64,000 nt of DNA from Streptosporangium sandarakinum (GTDB taxonomy: Bacteria; Actinomycetota; Actinomycetes; Streptosporangiales; Streptosporangiaceae), in the NCBI RefSeq assembly GCF_013409935.1, contig NZ_JACCCO010000001.1:434001-498000 (forward strand), in the 5' to 3' direction. Positions 26,676-35,107 of this stretch are shown here, one piece after another (positions within the stretch are counted from its first letter, which is position 1; each line of letters begins with the position of its first letter). A model generated the notes under the pieces. That model was not told the origin of the DNA. It saw only the letters and a program-made list of their open reading frames with translations, and did no database searches. The translations under genes were made by a program, and so were the position numbers.

Positions 26676-27806
26676 TCACCAGCCGGACTTGATCGTCTCG
26701 GCGATGTGCGACCGCTCCTCCGGCGTCAGCCACCAGCCGACCGGGATGTTGACCACCCGGTCGTGGACCGCGTCCACGCCCGGCAGCGGCGTCCTGGCGT
26801 CCGCCACGCAGCCGTGCTCGTCGTTGCGGCGGCAGACCACGCTCACGGTGACGCCCGCGCCGGCCATCTTGCGCATGAAGGACGCGCGGTCGTCGACCTT
26901 CACCGGGTACAGCCAGAACGACGACTCAAGCCCCTCGGGCCGCGCGGTGAGCTCCAGGCCCGCCACGCCGGCCAGCTCCGCGTCGTAGAACGCCGCGTTC
27001 AGCCGGTGCAGCCGGACCCGCTCGTCCACCGTCTCCAGGTTCGCCAGCCCGATCGCCGCGTTGATCTCGTTCATGTAGAAGTTGTAGCCCCACTCGGCCA
27101 CGTCGTAGTCGGCGTTCACCCGGTCGGCGTCCCGGTCGATGCCGAAGAAGCGCAGCCGGCGGGCGCGCAGCAGGGACTCCTCGTCGGGCAGGGTCAGCAG
27201 GCCGCCGCCTCCGCAGCTCAGGTGCTTGGTGGCGTGGAAGCTGAAGACGCAGAGGTTGCCGTGGCCGCCCAGCGGCCGTCCGGCGCAGGTGGCCCCCCAC
27301 GCCTGGGCGCAGTCCTCCACGACCACCGGCCGGAAGCCGTGCTCGGCCTCGGCGTCGTCGAGGATGCGGGCGAGCCGGACAAGGTCCACCGGGAAGCCGG
27401 CCCAGTGGACCACCATGATCGCGCGGGTCGCCGGCGTGATCTTCTTCGCCAGGTCGTCCAGGTCGATGTTCAGCGTCGCCGGATCGACGTCCACCCAGGT
27501 GAGGCGCATGCCGTTGGCGAGGATGCTCCAGTTGGTGGCCTCGAAGGTGAACGGCGTGCTCAGCACCTCCCCCGGCCCGCCGGGGACGCCCGGGGCGCCG
27601 GCGTAGGCGCCCGCCAGCCGCAGGGCGAGGTGCAGGCCGGAGGTGCCGTTGTTCACCGCGGCGACCCTGGGGTTGCCCACCCGGTCGCCCACGGCGCGTT
27701 CGAACTCCTCGACGGCCGGTCCGTGGCCGAACCGGCCGCTGTCGACCACCGCGGTGACGCGCTCGGCCGTGCCGGGCGCGACCGCGGTGCGGAACAGAGG
27801 GATCAT
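26676..27806 (-). CDS. NDP-sugar aminotransferase (DegT/DnrJ/EryC1 family)
   Basis: A 376-residue fold-type I PLP aminotransferase. The PLP lysine is present (K in SFHATKHLSCGGGG), in contrast to the dehydrase at 15961. VVVEDCAQAWGA supplies the PLP-ring Asp/Gln region and ATNWSILANGM a substrate loop. It would install the amino group on a ketosugar, followed by N-methylation by the preceding gene product; the two are coupled by a 4-bp overlap at 27803-27806. Together with the C-methyltransferase it supports a 4-amino-4-deoxy-C-methyl-pentose as the sugar. Confidence 0.88.
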   Translation of the reverse strand: MIPLFRTAVAPGTAERVTAVVDSGRFGHGPAVEEFERAVGDRVGNPRVAAVNNGTSGLHLALRLAGAYAGAPGVPGGPGEVLSTPFTFEATNWSILANGMRLTWVDVDPATLNIDLDDLAKKITPATRAIMVVHWAGFPVDLVRLARILDDAEAEHGFRPVVVEDCAQAWGATCAGRPLGGHGNLCVFSFHATKHLSCGGGGLLTLPDEESLLRARRLRFFGIDRDADRVNADYDVAEWGYNFYMNEINAAIGLANLETVDERVRLHRLNAAFYDAELAGVAGLELTARPEGLESSFWLYPVKVDDRASFMRKMAGAGVTVSVVCRRNDEHGCVADARTPLPGVDAVHDRVVNIPVGWWLTPEERSHIAETIKSGW

Positions 27807-28585
27807 CGCCGTACGCCGACGAACAGCGACCGTCCCGCCAGCAGGTCGCCCGGCTCCACGCGGACGGGCTCGAAGCCGGCGTGCACGAAGGCCGCCGCGT
27901 ACTCGTCGCGGCCGAACAGGTTCATCACCTGGGCGTGCTCGAAGTGCCGCACCCCGGCGGCGTCGGCCACGAGGTAGTGGGCCTCCACGCGGACGACGTT
28001 CCCGGTGCGCACCGAGGTCGCCAGCCGGGTCACCGTACGGCCCGGCTCGCGGACGATGTCGTCGCCGATGTGGCCGTCGGCGAACCCCTCTCGGAAGTAC
28101 CACGGCTCGGCGATCAGCACGCCGCCGGGCGCCACGTGCCGGCCCATGGCGGCGATCGCGGCGTCCAGCTCAGCCTGGGAGGACATGTAGCCGATCGTGC
28201 CGTAGAGGCTGCAGACCGCGTCGAAGGTGCGGCCCAGGTCGAAGTCGCGGATGTCCCCCGAGTGGACGGCCACGCCGGGGAGCTTCCCCTGGGCCCGCTC
28301 CCGCATCGAGTCGGAGAGCTCGACCCCTTCGACGTGGTCGAACATGGTCCGCAGCGTGACGAGGTGCTCCCCCGTGCCGCAGGCCACGTCGAGCAGCGAC
28401 GCGGCGTGCGGCGCGCGCTCGCGGATCAGGCCGGCGATGACGGCGGCCTCGGCGGCGTAGTCCTTGCCGCGCCTCTTGTAGAGGAGGTCGTAGATCTCGC
28501 TGACCTCCTCACCGTAGACGTTGGCGCCCCGGTGCCCCGGCGCGCTGTCGCCGGAGGTGTTCCTCGCGATGGTGTCAGTGGTCAC
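27803..28585 (-). CDS. Aminosugar N-methyltransferase (DesVI/TylM1-like)
   Basis: A 260-residue SAM methyltransferase that closely follows the DesVI pattern: YDLLYKRRGKDYAAEA, motif I LLDVACGTGEHL, and CSLYGTIGYM. Such enzymes mono- or dimethylate the amino group of NDP-aminosugars. The GTG start is preceded by GGAGGAG. It is coupled to the aminotransferase, which supplies its substrate. An N,N-dimethylamino sugar is likely but monomethylation cannot be excluded. Confidence 0.88.
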   Translation of the reverse strand: MTTDTIARNTSGDSAPGHRGANVYGEEVSEIYDLLYKRRGKDYAAEAAVIAGLIRERAPHAASLLDVACGTGEHLVTLRTMFDHVEGVELSDSMRERAQGKLPGVAVHSGDIRDFDLGRTFDAVCSLYGTIGYMSSQAELDAAIAAMGRHVAPGGVLIAEPWYFREGFADGHIGDDIVREPGRTVTRLATSVRTGNVVRVEAHYLVADAAGVRHFEHAQVMNLFGRDEYAAAFVHAGFEPVRVEPGDLLAGRSLFVGVRR

Positions 28586-28697
28586 TGCTCCTCCAACCGG
28601 CCCGGACGGTGAACGCCCTGTGTCGTACGGCGCGGCGGCCGGGGCGGGCGGGTCGCTCCGCCCGCCCCGGCCGCGTCACACGGGAACGCGCCCCGCG

Positions 28698-29156
28698 TTA
28701 CTTGACGCTCTTGAGGTACTCGTCGAGAGCGGTGAAGAAGTAGCCCCAGCCCTCGGTGGCCCGCGGCACCTCGTCCTCGGGCAGGTTGCCCTCCTGCACG
28801 AAGGTCAGCTCGGTGCCGCCGGGAGCGTCGGCGAAGGTGACGGTCACCAGCTCCTCGGTGTCGCCGTCCCGCTGCTGGCGGGCCGCCTCCTTCTCGGCGT
28901 CGTCGCTCAGGTCGAGAAGGCTGTAGGTCAGCTTCTCGTTCGGCACGACCTCGCGGTAGACGCCGGCGAAGGGAACCTGGGTCTGCTCGTCGACGACGAT
29001 CGTGGCGCGCCACTCACCGCCGGGGCGGACGTCCATGGAGATCGTGTCCAGCGGGGCGCCCCACCAGTGGGTGAAGTGCTTGGGCTCGGTCCAGGCGGCG
29101 TACACCAGTTCCCGCGGCGCATCGAAGGTTCGAGTGATCTCGATCCTGCTCGTCAT
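28698..29156 (-). CDS. AHSA1/START-like (SRPBCC) protein
   Basis: A 152-residue SRPBCC helix-grip protein: RTFDAPRELVYAAWTEPKHFTHWWG at the N-terminus and GWGYFFTALDEYLKS at the C-terminus are typical of the AHSA1 group. It has a hydrophobic cavity for small ligands. Members can be general stress proteins or, in clusters, cyclases and binding proteins. It lies upstream of the N-methyltransferase in the same direction (112-bp gap). The start has AAAGGA. Its role in the pathway is unknown. Confidence 0.75.
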   Translation of the reverse strand: MTSRIEITRTFDAPRELVYAAWTEPKHFTHWWGAPLDTISMDVRPGGEWRATIVVDEQTQVPFAGVYREVVPNEKLTYSLLDLSDDAEKEAARQQRDGDTEELVTVTFADAPGGTELTFVQEGNLPEDEVPRATEGWGYFFTALDEYLKSVK

Positions 29157-29283
29157 GTGTCGTCCTTTCTCGGACCTGAGGGAAGAAATGGCTTCTGCAC
29201 GGATCGAAGCCGGCCCGCCCGGCTCCGCCGTCCGCCGGCGTGTCGAAAGACCCGGATGGGCCGGCTCGCCGTCGTCCCGCGGC

Positions 29284-29301
29284 CCGTGACAACGGTCACG
29301 G
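29284..29301. promoter_or_regulatory. Inverted repeat in the SRPBCC leader
   Basis: Perfect 7-bp arms CCGTGAC and GTCACGG around AACG, downstream of a minus-strand TAGGCT -10-like sequence. Candidate operator for a dimeric repressor. Confidence 0.4.
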
Positions 29302-29471
29302 CCGGGGATCATGAAGAGCCTATAGGCCCAGCAAGGTACCGGTGGTGCGATTCTCGCCCCGGACCGGCGCTTTTTCTTATTCAGGAATGCTCTCTTGCGT
29401 CTCCCATCCGGAGAATCCGCTTCCGCCGCCCGGAAACGCCCCCCGGTGGGCGGGCGCGCCCGCCCACCGGA

Positions 29472-29490
29472 CCGCAACCCGAAAGATGCG
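29472..29490 (+). promoter_or_regulatory. Cluster box 8 (flavin monooxygenase operon)
   Basis: Reads CCGCAACCCGAAAGATGCG; -10-like GACGCT at 29510-29515. The implied transcript begins ~40 nt before the start codon. Confidence 0.65.
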
Positions 29491-29560
29491 CCGCCCCGAA
29501 GACGGGTGTGACGCTGGCGCATGTCGCATCCGCCCACGAGACCGTGAGGACACGCGAAGA

Positions 29561-30805
29561 ATGGGAGTCGTCACCAGCATTCCCGAGCGCCGCCTTTCCC
29601 CTCCCTCCCCGCCCGAGCCCGGCCTGACGCCGGAGGAGATGGTGGCGAGGGCCGAGGCCATCGCGCCGTCCCTGGTCGAGCGCCAGGCCGAGACCGAGCG
29701 GCGCACCTTCTACGGCGAGGACGTCCACGAGGAGTTCACCCGGGCCGGGTTCTACCGGATCCTGGTCCCCCGCCGGTACGGCGGCTACGAGTTCGGGATC
29801 GACACCTTCATGCGGGTGACGATGGCGCTCACCCGGGGCTGCCCCTCGACCGGGTGGATGTACTGCCTCGGCGCGGCGCACGCGCTCGCGGTGGCCACGC
29901 TGTTCGAGGAGCGGGTGCAGGAGGAGGTCTTCGGCGACGGGCACTTCATCTGCCCCGCGACCGTCATGCCCGGCGGCACGGCCGAGCCCGCGGACGACGG
30001 CGGCTGGGTGCTCAACGGCACCTGGGGCTACTGCTCCGGCTCGCCGTACGCCACGCACTTCATCGGTCACGCGATGGTCGCCCCCGACGGCGGCGGCGAG
30101 CCCGAGCCGGCGATGTTCATCGCCCCCCGCAGCGAGTGGACCCGCCTGGACGACTGGGGCAGGGCACTCGGGCTGAAGGGCAGCGGTTCGCACAGCATCC
30201 GGATCGAGAACGGGCGCATCCCCGCCCACTTCCTCATGCGGACCCACATGAGCCAGGTCAGCGTCACCGAGGGCACGCCCGGCCGCGCGCTGCACGGCAA
30301 CCCCGAGTACGGCGGCGGCCAGCTCAGCTTCATGGTCATGGAGGACGCCGCCCTGGCCGTCGGCATCGCCCGGGGCGCGCTCGACGCCTACGAGGACCTG
30401 ATGCGCAGCCGGACCACCCCCTTCCCGCCGATCGTGCCGCGCTCCGAGGACCCCGACTACCAGCTCCGGTACGGCAAGGCCGCCGGCATGATCGCCACGG
30501 CCGAGGCCGCGACGCTGGACGCGGTCCGGCAGTGGCGCGAGACCTGCGCCCGGGGCCCGGCCGCCGTCACCCGGGAGCAGGAGCTGCGGATCGCCGGGAT
30601 CTGCAGCGAGGTGGTGGACCTGTGCTGGCGCGCGGTCGAGCGGCACCTGTACCCGACCGCGGGCTCCAGCGCGGTGCGGAACGGCGAGCGCATGGAGCGC
30701 ATCTGGCGTGACATGTCGATGTTCGTCACCCATGCCGGAGTTTCGACCTTCCTCGCCACCATCGCCCCGCGCGATCTGGCGCGGGTCCGGTTCGGCGTCG
30801 AGTGA
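29561..30805 (+). CDS. Group D flavin monooxygenase (HsaA-like, ACAD fold)
   Basis: A 414-residue protein of the acyl-CoA dehydrogenase fold that resembles the oxygenase part of two-component flavin monooxygenases (HsaA, KijD3-like): RILVPRRYGGYEFGIDTF, GCPSTGWMYCLGAAH, LNGTWGYCSGSPYATHFIGHA, and a C-terminal helical domain. These use reduced flavin from a separate reductase to hydroxylate aromatics or oxidise aminosugars. No reductase gene lies in the window. The HpaB-like gene follows 117 bp downstream in the same direction. Either phenol hydroxylation or N-oxidation of the aminosugar is possible. Confidence 0.8.
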   Translation: MGVVTSIPERRLSPPSPPEPGLTPEEMVARAEAIAPSLVERQAETERRTFYGEDVHEEFTRAGFYRILVPRRYGGYEFGIDTFMRVTMALTRGCPSTGWMYCLGAAHALAVATLFEERVQEEVFGDGHFICPATVMPGGTAEPADDGGWVLNGTWGYCSGSPYATHFIGHAMVAPDGGGEPEPAMFIAPRSEWTRLDDWGRALGLKGSGSHSIRIENGRIPAHFLMRTHMSQVSVTEGTPGRALHGNPEYGGGQLSFMVMEDAALAVGIARGALDAYEDLMRSRTTPFPPIVPRSEDPDYQLRYGKAAGMIATAEAATLDAVRQWRETCARGPAAVTREQELRIAGICSEVVDLCWRAVERHLYPTAGSSAVRNGERMERIWRDMSMFVTHAGVSTFLATIAPRDLARVRFGVE

Positions 30806-30829
30806 CCCGGCGGAGGCCCGGCCTCCGGC

Positions 30830-30904
30830 GTTGAGACCGTCCCCGCCGGCCGCATCCGGCGACGCGGGTTGAGACCGCTCCGCGGGCCGCATCCGGCGAC
30901 GCGG
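30830..30904. repeat. Tandem repeat between the two monooxygenase genes
   Basis: Two copies (30830-30867 and 30868-30904) starting GTTGAGACCG and ending GCATCCGGCGACGCGG, with a few differences in the middle. Confidence 0.65.
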
Positions 30905-30922
30905 AATGAAGGGAGAAGTCCG

Positions 30923-32524
30923 TTGACTGAGCTTCAGGACCGCGCGTCCGGCACCGGGAACGCGGAGCCCGCCGGTCCGGCGCGCCGGCAGACGCGCCCG
31001 ATGACCGGCGCCGAGTACATCGAGAGCCTGCGCGACGACCGCGAGATCTACCTGTACGGCGACCGCGTCAGGGACGTCACCTCGCACCCCGCGTTCCACA
31101 ACCCGGTCCGGATGACGGCGCGGCTGTACGACGCGCTGCACGACCCGGAGCGGCGCGGCTCCCTCGTGGTGCCGACCGACACCGGCAGCGACGGCTACAC
31201 GCACAGCTTCTTCACCACGCCGCGCAGCGCCGAGGACCTGGTCGCCAACCAGCGGGCCATCGCCGAGTGGGCGCGGATGAGCTACGGGTGGATGGGGCGC
31301 AGCCCCGACTACAAGGCCGCCTTCCTCGGCACGCTCGGCGCCAACGCCGAGTTCTACGAGCCGTTCTCCGACAACGCCCGGCGCTGGTACCGGGAGTCGC
31401 AGGAGAAGGTGCTGTTCTGGAACCACGCGATCGTGCACCCGCCGGTCGACCGCAACCGGCCGCCGGACGAGGTCGCCGACGTGTTCGTCCACGTGGAGAA
31501 GGAGACCGACGCCGGCCTGGTGGTGAGCGGCGCCAAGGTCGTCGCGACCGGCTCGGCGCTGACCCACTACAACTTCATCGCCCACTACGGCCTGCCGATC
31601 AAGGACCGGAAGTTCGCGCTGGTCGCGACGGTGCCGATGGGCGCGCCCGGCCTGAAGCTGATCTGCCGCCCCTCCTACACCGCCACGGCCACCGCCATGG
31701 GCAGCCCGTTCGACTACCCGCTGTCGTCGCGGCTGGACGAGAACGACACGATCCTCGTCCTGGACAAGGTGCTCATCCCCTGGGAGAACGTCTTCATCTA
31801 CGGGCACCTGGGGAAGGTCCAGCTCTTCACCGGCCGCTCCGGCTTCCCCGAGCGCTTCACCTTCCACGGGTGCACCCGCCTGGCGGTCAAGCTGGAGTTC
31901 ATCGCGGGCCTGCTGATCAAGGCGGTGGAGGCGACCGGCACCAAGGACTTCCGCGGCGTGCAGAGCCGGATCGGCGAGGTGCTGGCCTGGCGCAACCTGT
32001 TCTGGGCGTTCTCCGACGCCGCCGCGCGCAACCCGGTCGCGTGGGCGAACGGCGCGGTGCTGCCCAACCCGCAGTACGGCCTGGCCTACCGGTGGTTCAT
32101 GCAGATCGGCTACCCCCGGGTCAAGGAGATCGTGCAGCAGGACATCGCCAGCGGCCTGATCTACATCAACTCCAGCGCCGACGACTTCAAGAACCCCGAC
32201 GTCCGCCCCTACCTCGACAAGTACCTGCGCGGCTCGGGCGGCATGGAGGCGGTCGAGCGGATCAAGGTCATGAAGCTGCTGTGGGACGCGGTCGGCACCG
32301 AGTTCGGCGGCCGGCACGAGCTGTACGAGCGCAACTACGCCGGCAACCACGAGAACACCCGGGTCGAGCTGCTGGCCGCGCAGACGGCGAACGGGCAGGT
32401 GGACGGCTACAAGGCGTTCGTCGAGGAGTGCATGTCCGAGTACGACCTGGACGGCTGGACCGTCCCGGACCTGTCGTCCTTCGACGACCTGCGCCAGGTC
32501 CGCGGCGCCATGTTCGACCTCTGA
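30923..32524 (+). CDS. HpaB-type FADH2-dependent aromatic hydroxylase (SgcC-like)
   Basis: A 533-residue member of the 4-hydroxyphenylacetate 3-monooxygenase large-subunit family: [63 protein letters not shown] and [14 protein letters not shown]. SgcC of the C-1027 pathway, from the same family, hydroxylates a carrier-bound chloro-beta-tyrosine, and the aminomutase in this cluster makes a similar role likely. The TTG at 30923 was chosen because GGGAG lies 7 nt upstream; the first ATG is 26 codons further in. A flavin reductase must come from elsewhere. Confidence 0.87.
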   Translation: MTELQDRASGTGNAEPAGPARRQTRPMTGAEYIESLRDDREIYLYGDRVRDVTSHPAFHNPVRMTARLYDALHDPERRGSLVVPTDTGSDGYTHSFFTTPRSAEDLVANQRAIAEWARMSYGWMGRSPDYKAAFLGTLGANAEFYEPFSDNARRWYRESQEKVLFWNHAIVHPPVDRNRPPDEVADVFVHVEKETDAGLVVSGAKVVATGSALTHYNFIAHYGLPIKDRKFALVATVPMGAPGLKLICRPSYTATATAMGSPFDYPLSSRLDENDTILVLDKVLIPWENVFIYGHLGKVQLFTGRSGFPERFTFHGCTRLAVKLEFIAGLLIKAVEATGTKDFRGVQSRIGEVLAWRNLFWAFSDAAARNPVAWANGAVLPNPQYGLAYRWFMQIGYPRVKEIVQQDIASGLIYINSSADDFKNPDVRPYLDKYLRGSGGMEAVERIKVMKLLWDAVGTEFGGRHELYERNYAGNHENTRVELLAAQTANGQVDGYKAFVEECMSEYDLDGWTVPDLSSFDDLRQVRGAMFDL

Positions 32525-32584
32525 CGGCGGCGACGCGGACCGGCGCCTCCCGGTGAGGCCCGGCCGCCGGCTCCGTCCCCCCTT

Positions 32585-32615
32585 CCGGCCCGGCCCCCCT
32601 CCGGGGCCGGGCCGG
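32585..32615. terminator. Hairpin between convergent HpaB and MFS genes
   Basis: 13-bp arms CCGGCCCGGCCCC and GGGGCCGGGCCGG around CCTCC; could stop transcription from either side. Confidence 0.6.
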
Positions 32616-32642
32616 ACGCGCTCCGGGGCCGGGCCGGACGCG
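32599..32642. repeat. Perfect 22-bp tandem repeat
   Basis: Two identical 22-bp units (32599-32620, 32621-32642), the first overlapping the hairpin's right arm. Confidence 0.7.
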
Positions 32643-32682
32643 CTCGGAGAGGGCTCGTGGACGAGCCGCACGCCGGCCGCGC

Positions 32683-34056
32683 TCAGCGGGAGGACACGCG
32701 GGCGAACCACCCGCCGGCCGCGGCGCACAGCACGGCCGGCAGCAGGAGCGCGGCCGCCGGGCCCGCCGGGGCGCCGAGGCCGGTGAGGGCTCCCATGGCT
32801 GCGACGCCGAGGGTCGCCCCGGTCTGGCGGGCGGCGTTGAGCACGCCTCCCGCGGACCCGGCCGTGCCCTCCGGGGCCGCGCCGATGACCGCGGCGGCCA
32901 GGGCCGGCAGGACGAACGACACCCCGAACCCGGTGAGCAGCAGCCCGAGGGCGAGCACGCCGTACCCGGCGCCGGCCCAGGCGGCCCAGCCGAGCACCAC
33001 GCCGCCGGCGGTCAGCAGCGCCGCACCGGCCGTGATGGGCGCCCGCGGACCGCGGCGGGCCACGATCCGGCCGGTCAGCGGGGGGTTGAGTGCGAACGGC
33101 AGGGTCAGCGGCAGGAACGCCAGGCCGCTGGCGATCGGGCCGAGATGGTGGTCGTGCCGCAGCAGCAGCGGCAGCACGAACAGGTCGCCGGTGAGTGCGA
33201 AGTTCACCGCCGCCCCCACCGCGAGGCCGGTCCTCACCCCCCGGCCGCGCAGCAGCGCCGGGTCGAGGACCGGCGCGGCACTGCGCCGCTCCCGCAGCGC
33301 GAACGCGGCCCCGGCGAGCACGGCGGCCACCGCGGAGACGGCGACGTGGACCCAGGACTCCGAGCCCGCGGCGATCAGCGCGTCGGTCAGCAGCGCCAGG
33401 GCGGCGCAGACCGCGAGCTGCGCCGTCCAGTCGACGCGCCGTTCGCCGCGCGGGCAGGCCACCGCCCGCCCGGCGGTCGTGGCCAGCACCAGCAGCGCGA
33501 GCGGCACGTTGACCAGGAAGATCGCCCGCCAGCCGGCCAGCTCGACCAGCGCGCCGCCGGCGATCGGGCCCGCGGCGACCGCGGCCCCGCTGACGGCCGC
33601 CCAGGTCGCCACGGCGCGGGTGCGGCGGGCCGGGTCCGGGTACAGCCGCGCGATCATCGCCATCGAGGCGGGCACGCAGGCCGCCGCCGCGGCGCCGAGC
33701 ACCGCGCGCACCCCGACCAGCGCCCACAGCGCCGGCGCGAGGGCGCACAGCAGCGAGCCGAGGCCGAAGACCGCGACCCCGGCGCGGAAGACGCGGTGCG
33801 CGCCGTGGCGGTCGGCGACCGCGCCGGCCGTCAGCAGCAGGGCGCCGAAGACGACGGTGTAGCCGGTGGTCGCCCACTGCAGGCCGGCGACCGAGGTGTG
33901 CAGCGAGGCGGCCAGGTCCGGCTCGGCGACCGACAGCACGGTCATGTCGAGCAGCACCATGAAGTATCCGAGCGAGATTCCCAGGAGCGCGACCGGGTGC
34001 CCGGATCGTCCGGACCGGGCGGTTTGCCCGCCGGAAGGGGATTCGACAGTGGTCAT
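32683..34056 (-). CDS. MFS transporter (DHA2-like)
   Basis: A 457-residue membrane protein with TM1 VALLGISLGYFMVLLDMTVLSVAEPDL, the loop 2-3 motif GAVADRHGAHRVFRAG and GWRAIFLVNVPLAL, as in DHA2 efflux pumps. It is divergent from the LysR regulator, and a LysR-type box lies between them, so it is probably induced by that regulator's ligand. It is a second exporter besides the one at 21956; a role in resistance or in export of an intermediate is inferred. Confidence 0.85.
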   Translation of the reverse strand: MTTVESPSGGQTARSGRSGHPVALLGISLGYFMVLLDMTVLSVAEPDLAASLHTSVAGLQWATTGYTVVFGALLLTAGAVADRHGAHRVFRAGVAVFGLGSLLCALAPALWALVGVRAVLGAAAAACVPASMAMIARLYPDPARRTRAVATWAAVSGAAVAAGPIAGGALVELAGWRAIFLVNVPLALLVLATTAGRAVACPRGERRVDWTAQLAVCAALALLTDALIAAGSESWVHVAVSAVAAVLAGAAFALRERRSAAPVLDPALLRGRGVRTGLAVGAAVNFALTGDLFVLPLLLRHDHHLGPIASGLAFLPLTLPFALNPPLTGRIVARRGPRAPITAGAALLTAGGVVLGWAAWAGAGYGVLALGLLLTGFGVSFVLPALAAAVIGAAPEGTAGSAGGVLNAARQTGATLGVAAMGALTGLGAPAGPAAALLLPAVLCAAAGGWFARVSSR

Positions 34057-34111
34057 GGGGACCAACTGTCCGGTTCCCGGCTTCCCGGTTCCACCGGGCC
34101 GTCCGTACACT

Positions 34112-34132
34112 CCGTTCGGGAATTCCGAACGG
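34112..34132. promoter_or_regulatory. LysR-type operator between MFS and LysR genes
   Basis: Inverted repeat CCGTTCGG-GAATT-CCGAACGG (8-bp arms). Its core fits the T-N11-A rule of LysR-family sites, and it sits in the 98-bp divergent gap. Confidence 0.65.
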
Positions 34133-34154
34133 AGCGGGCGATCGGGGGGACGGC

Positions 34155-35033
34155 GTGGAGCTACGCCAGTTGCGGACCTTCGAGGCGGTGGTACGCGGCG
34201 GCACGGTGACCGACGCGGCCAACGAGCTGGGGCTGGCGCCCTCCACCGTCTCCGAGCAGATCCGCGCGCTGGAGAGGTCGCTGGGCGTGCCGCTGTTCGA
34301 GCGGACCGCGCGGGGGATGCGGCCGACCGGCGCGGGCGAGCGGATGCTGCTCTGGGCCCGGCGGCTGCTGGACGCCGCCGAGCAGGCGCGCTGCGAGGTG
34401 ACCGGGCGGCCGAGGGTGCTGCGGCTGGGCGCGCTGGAGACCATCGCCGCCACGCTCGTCCCCCGGGTGCTGGCCCGGCTCGCCGAGCGCCGTCCCGGCC
34501 TGGCCGTGGAGGTAGCCCCCGCGGTGAGCCGGGACGAGTTGCTCTCCGGGGTCGCCGGCGGGCGGCTGGAGGCGGCGCTGCTGCTGGACACCGGGGAGGC
34601 GCTGGGCGACCTCGGCTTCCCGCCGCCGGCCGAACCCCTGACGTTCCTCGACCTCGACCCCGTCCCGCTCGCCCTGGTCGCCGCGCCCGGCCACCGGCTG
34701 GCCGGCCGCTCCCCCGTGCCGCCCGGCGACCTGGCCGGTGAGCGGCTGCTGGTCAACGTGCCGGCCTGCTCCTTCTGGATGGCCGCCGACCGGATCCTCG
34801 GGCCGGGCCCGGAGCGGGTCCGGGCCGGCGGGGTCGCGGTGATGCGGGCCTGGGCCGAGCGGGGCCTGGGGATCGCGCTGCTGCCGGAGTTCGCCGTGGC
34901 GGAGGCGCTGCGGTCCGGTGCGCTGACCCGGCTCGGCCTGGCCGTCCCGGATCTGCGGCTGCGGCTGGTCTGGCGCGGCGACCGGGAGGACCTGCCCGGC
35001 CTGCGCGACGTGCTGTACGCCGCCGCGGCCTGA
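34155..35033 (+). CDS. LysR-family transcriptional regulator
   Basis: A 292-residue regulator with the N-terminal winged HTH (MELRQLRTFEAVVRGGTVTDAANELGLAPSTVSEQIRALERSLGVPLFERT) and a C-terminal effector-binding domain with two periplasmic-binding-like lobes. The GTG start at 34155 gives the canonical LysR N-terminus. It is divergent from the MFS gene and probably controls it and itself through the dyad at 34112-34132. The dyad does not resemble the 19-bp cluster box, so this regulator is unlikely to be the global activator. Confidence 0.88.
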   Translation: MELRQLRTFEAVVRGGTVTDAANELGLAPSTVSEQIRALERSLGVPLFERTARGMRPTGAGERMLLWARRLLDAAEQARCEVTGRPRVLRLGALETIAATLVPRVLARLAERRPGLAVEVAPAVSRDELLSGVAGGRLEAALLLDTGEALGDLGFPPPAEPLTFLDLDPVPLALVAAPGHRLAGRSPVPPGDLAGERLLVNVPACSFWMAADRILGPGPERVRAGGVAVMRAWAERGLGIALLPEFAVAEALRSGALTRLGLAVPDLRLRLVWRGDREDLPGLRDVLYAAAA

Positions 35034-35068
35034 CCGCCGCGCCGTACCGTGCGCCGTCTCCCTGACGG

Positions 35069-35088
35069 CCGGGCGCCGCGGCGCCCGG
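35069..35088. terminator. Palindrome between convergent LysR and PhyH genes
   Basis: A perfect 20-bp palindrome (CCGGGCGCCG then CGGCGCCCGG) with no loop of its own, in the 74-bp convergent gap. Confidence 0.5.
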
Positions 35089-35107
35089 AGGTACGGCGGG
35101 CGGCGGG

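Larger units (their letters stand above)
29157..29560. promoter_or_regulatory. Divergent control region, SRPBCC versus flavin monooxygenase operon
   Basis: A 404-bp gap. On the minus side there is a TAGGCT hexamer at 29322-29317 followed by a dyad CCGTGAC-AACG-GTCACGG (29284-29301) lying in the leader, as a repressor site would. On the plus side there is box 8 with GACGCT at 29510-29515. No gene seen. Confidence 0.5.
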
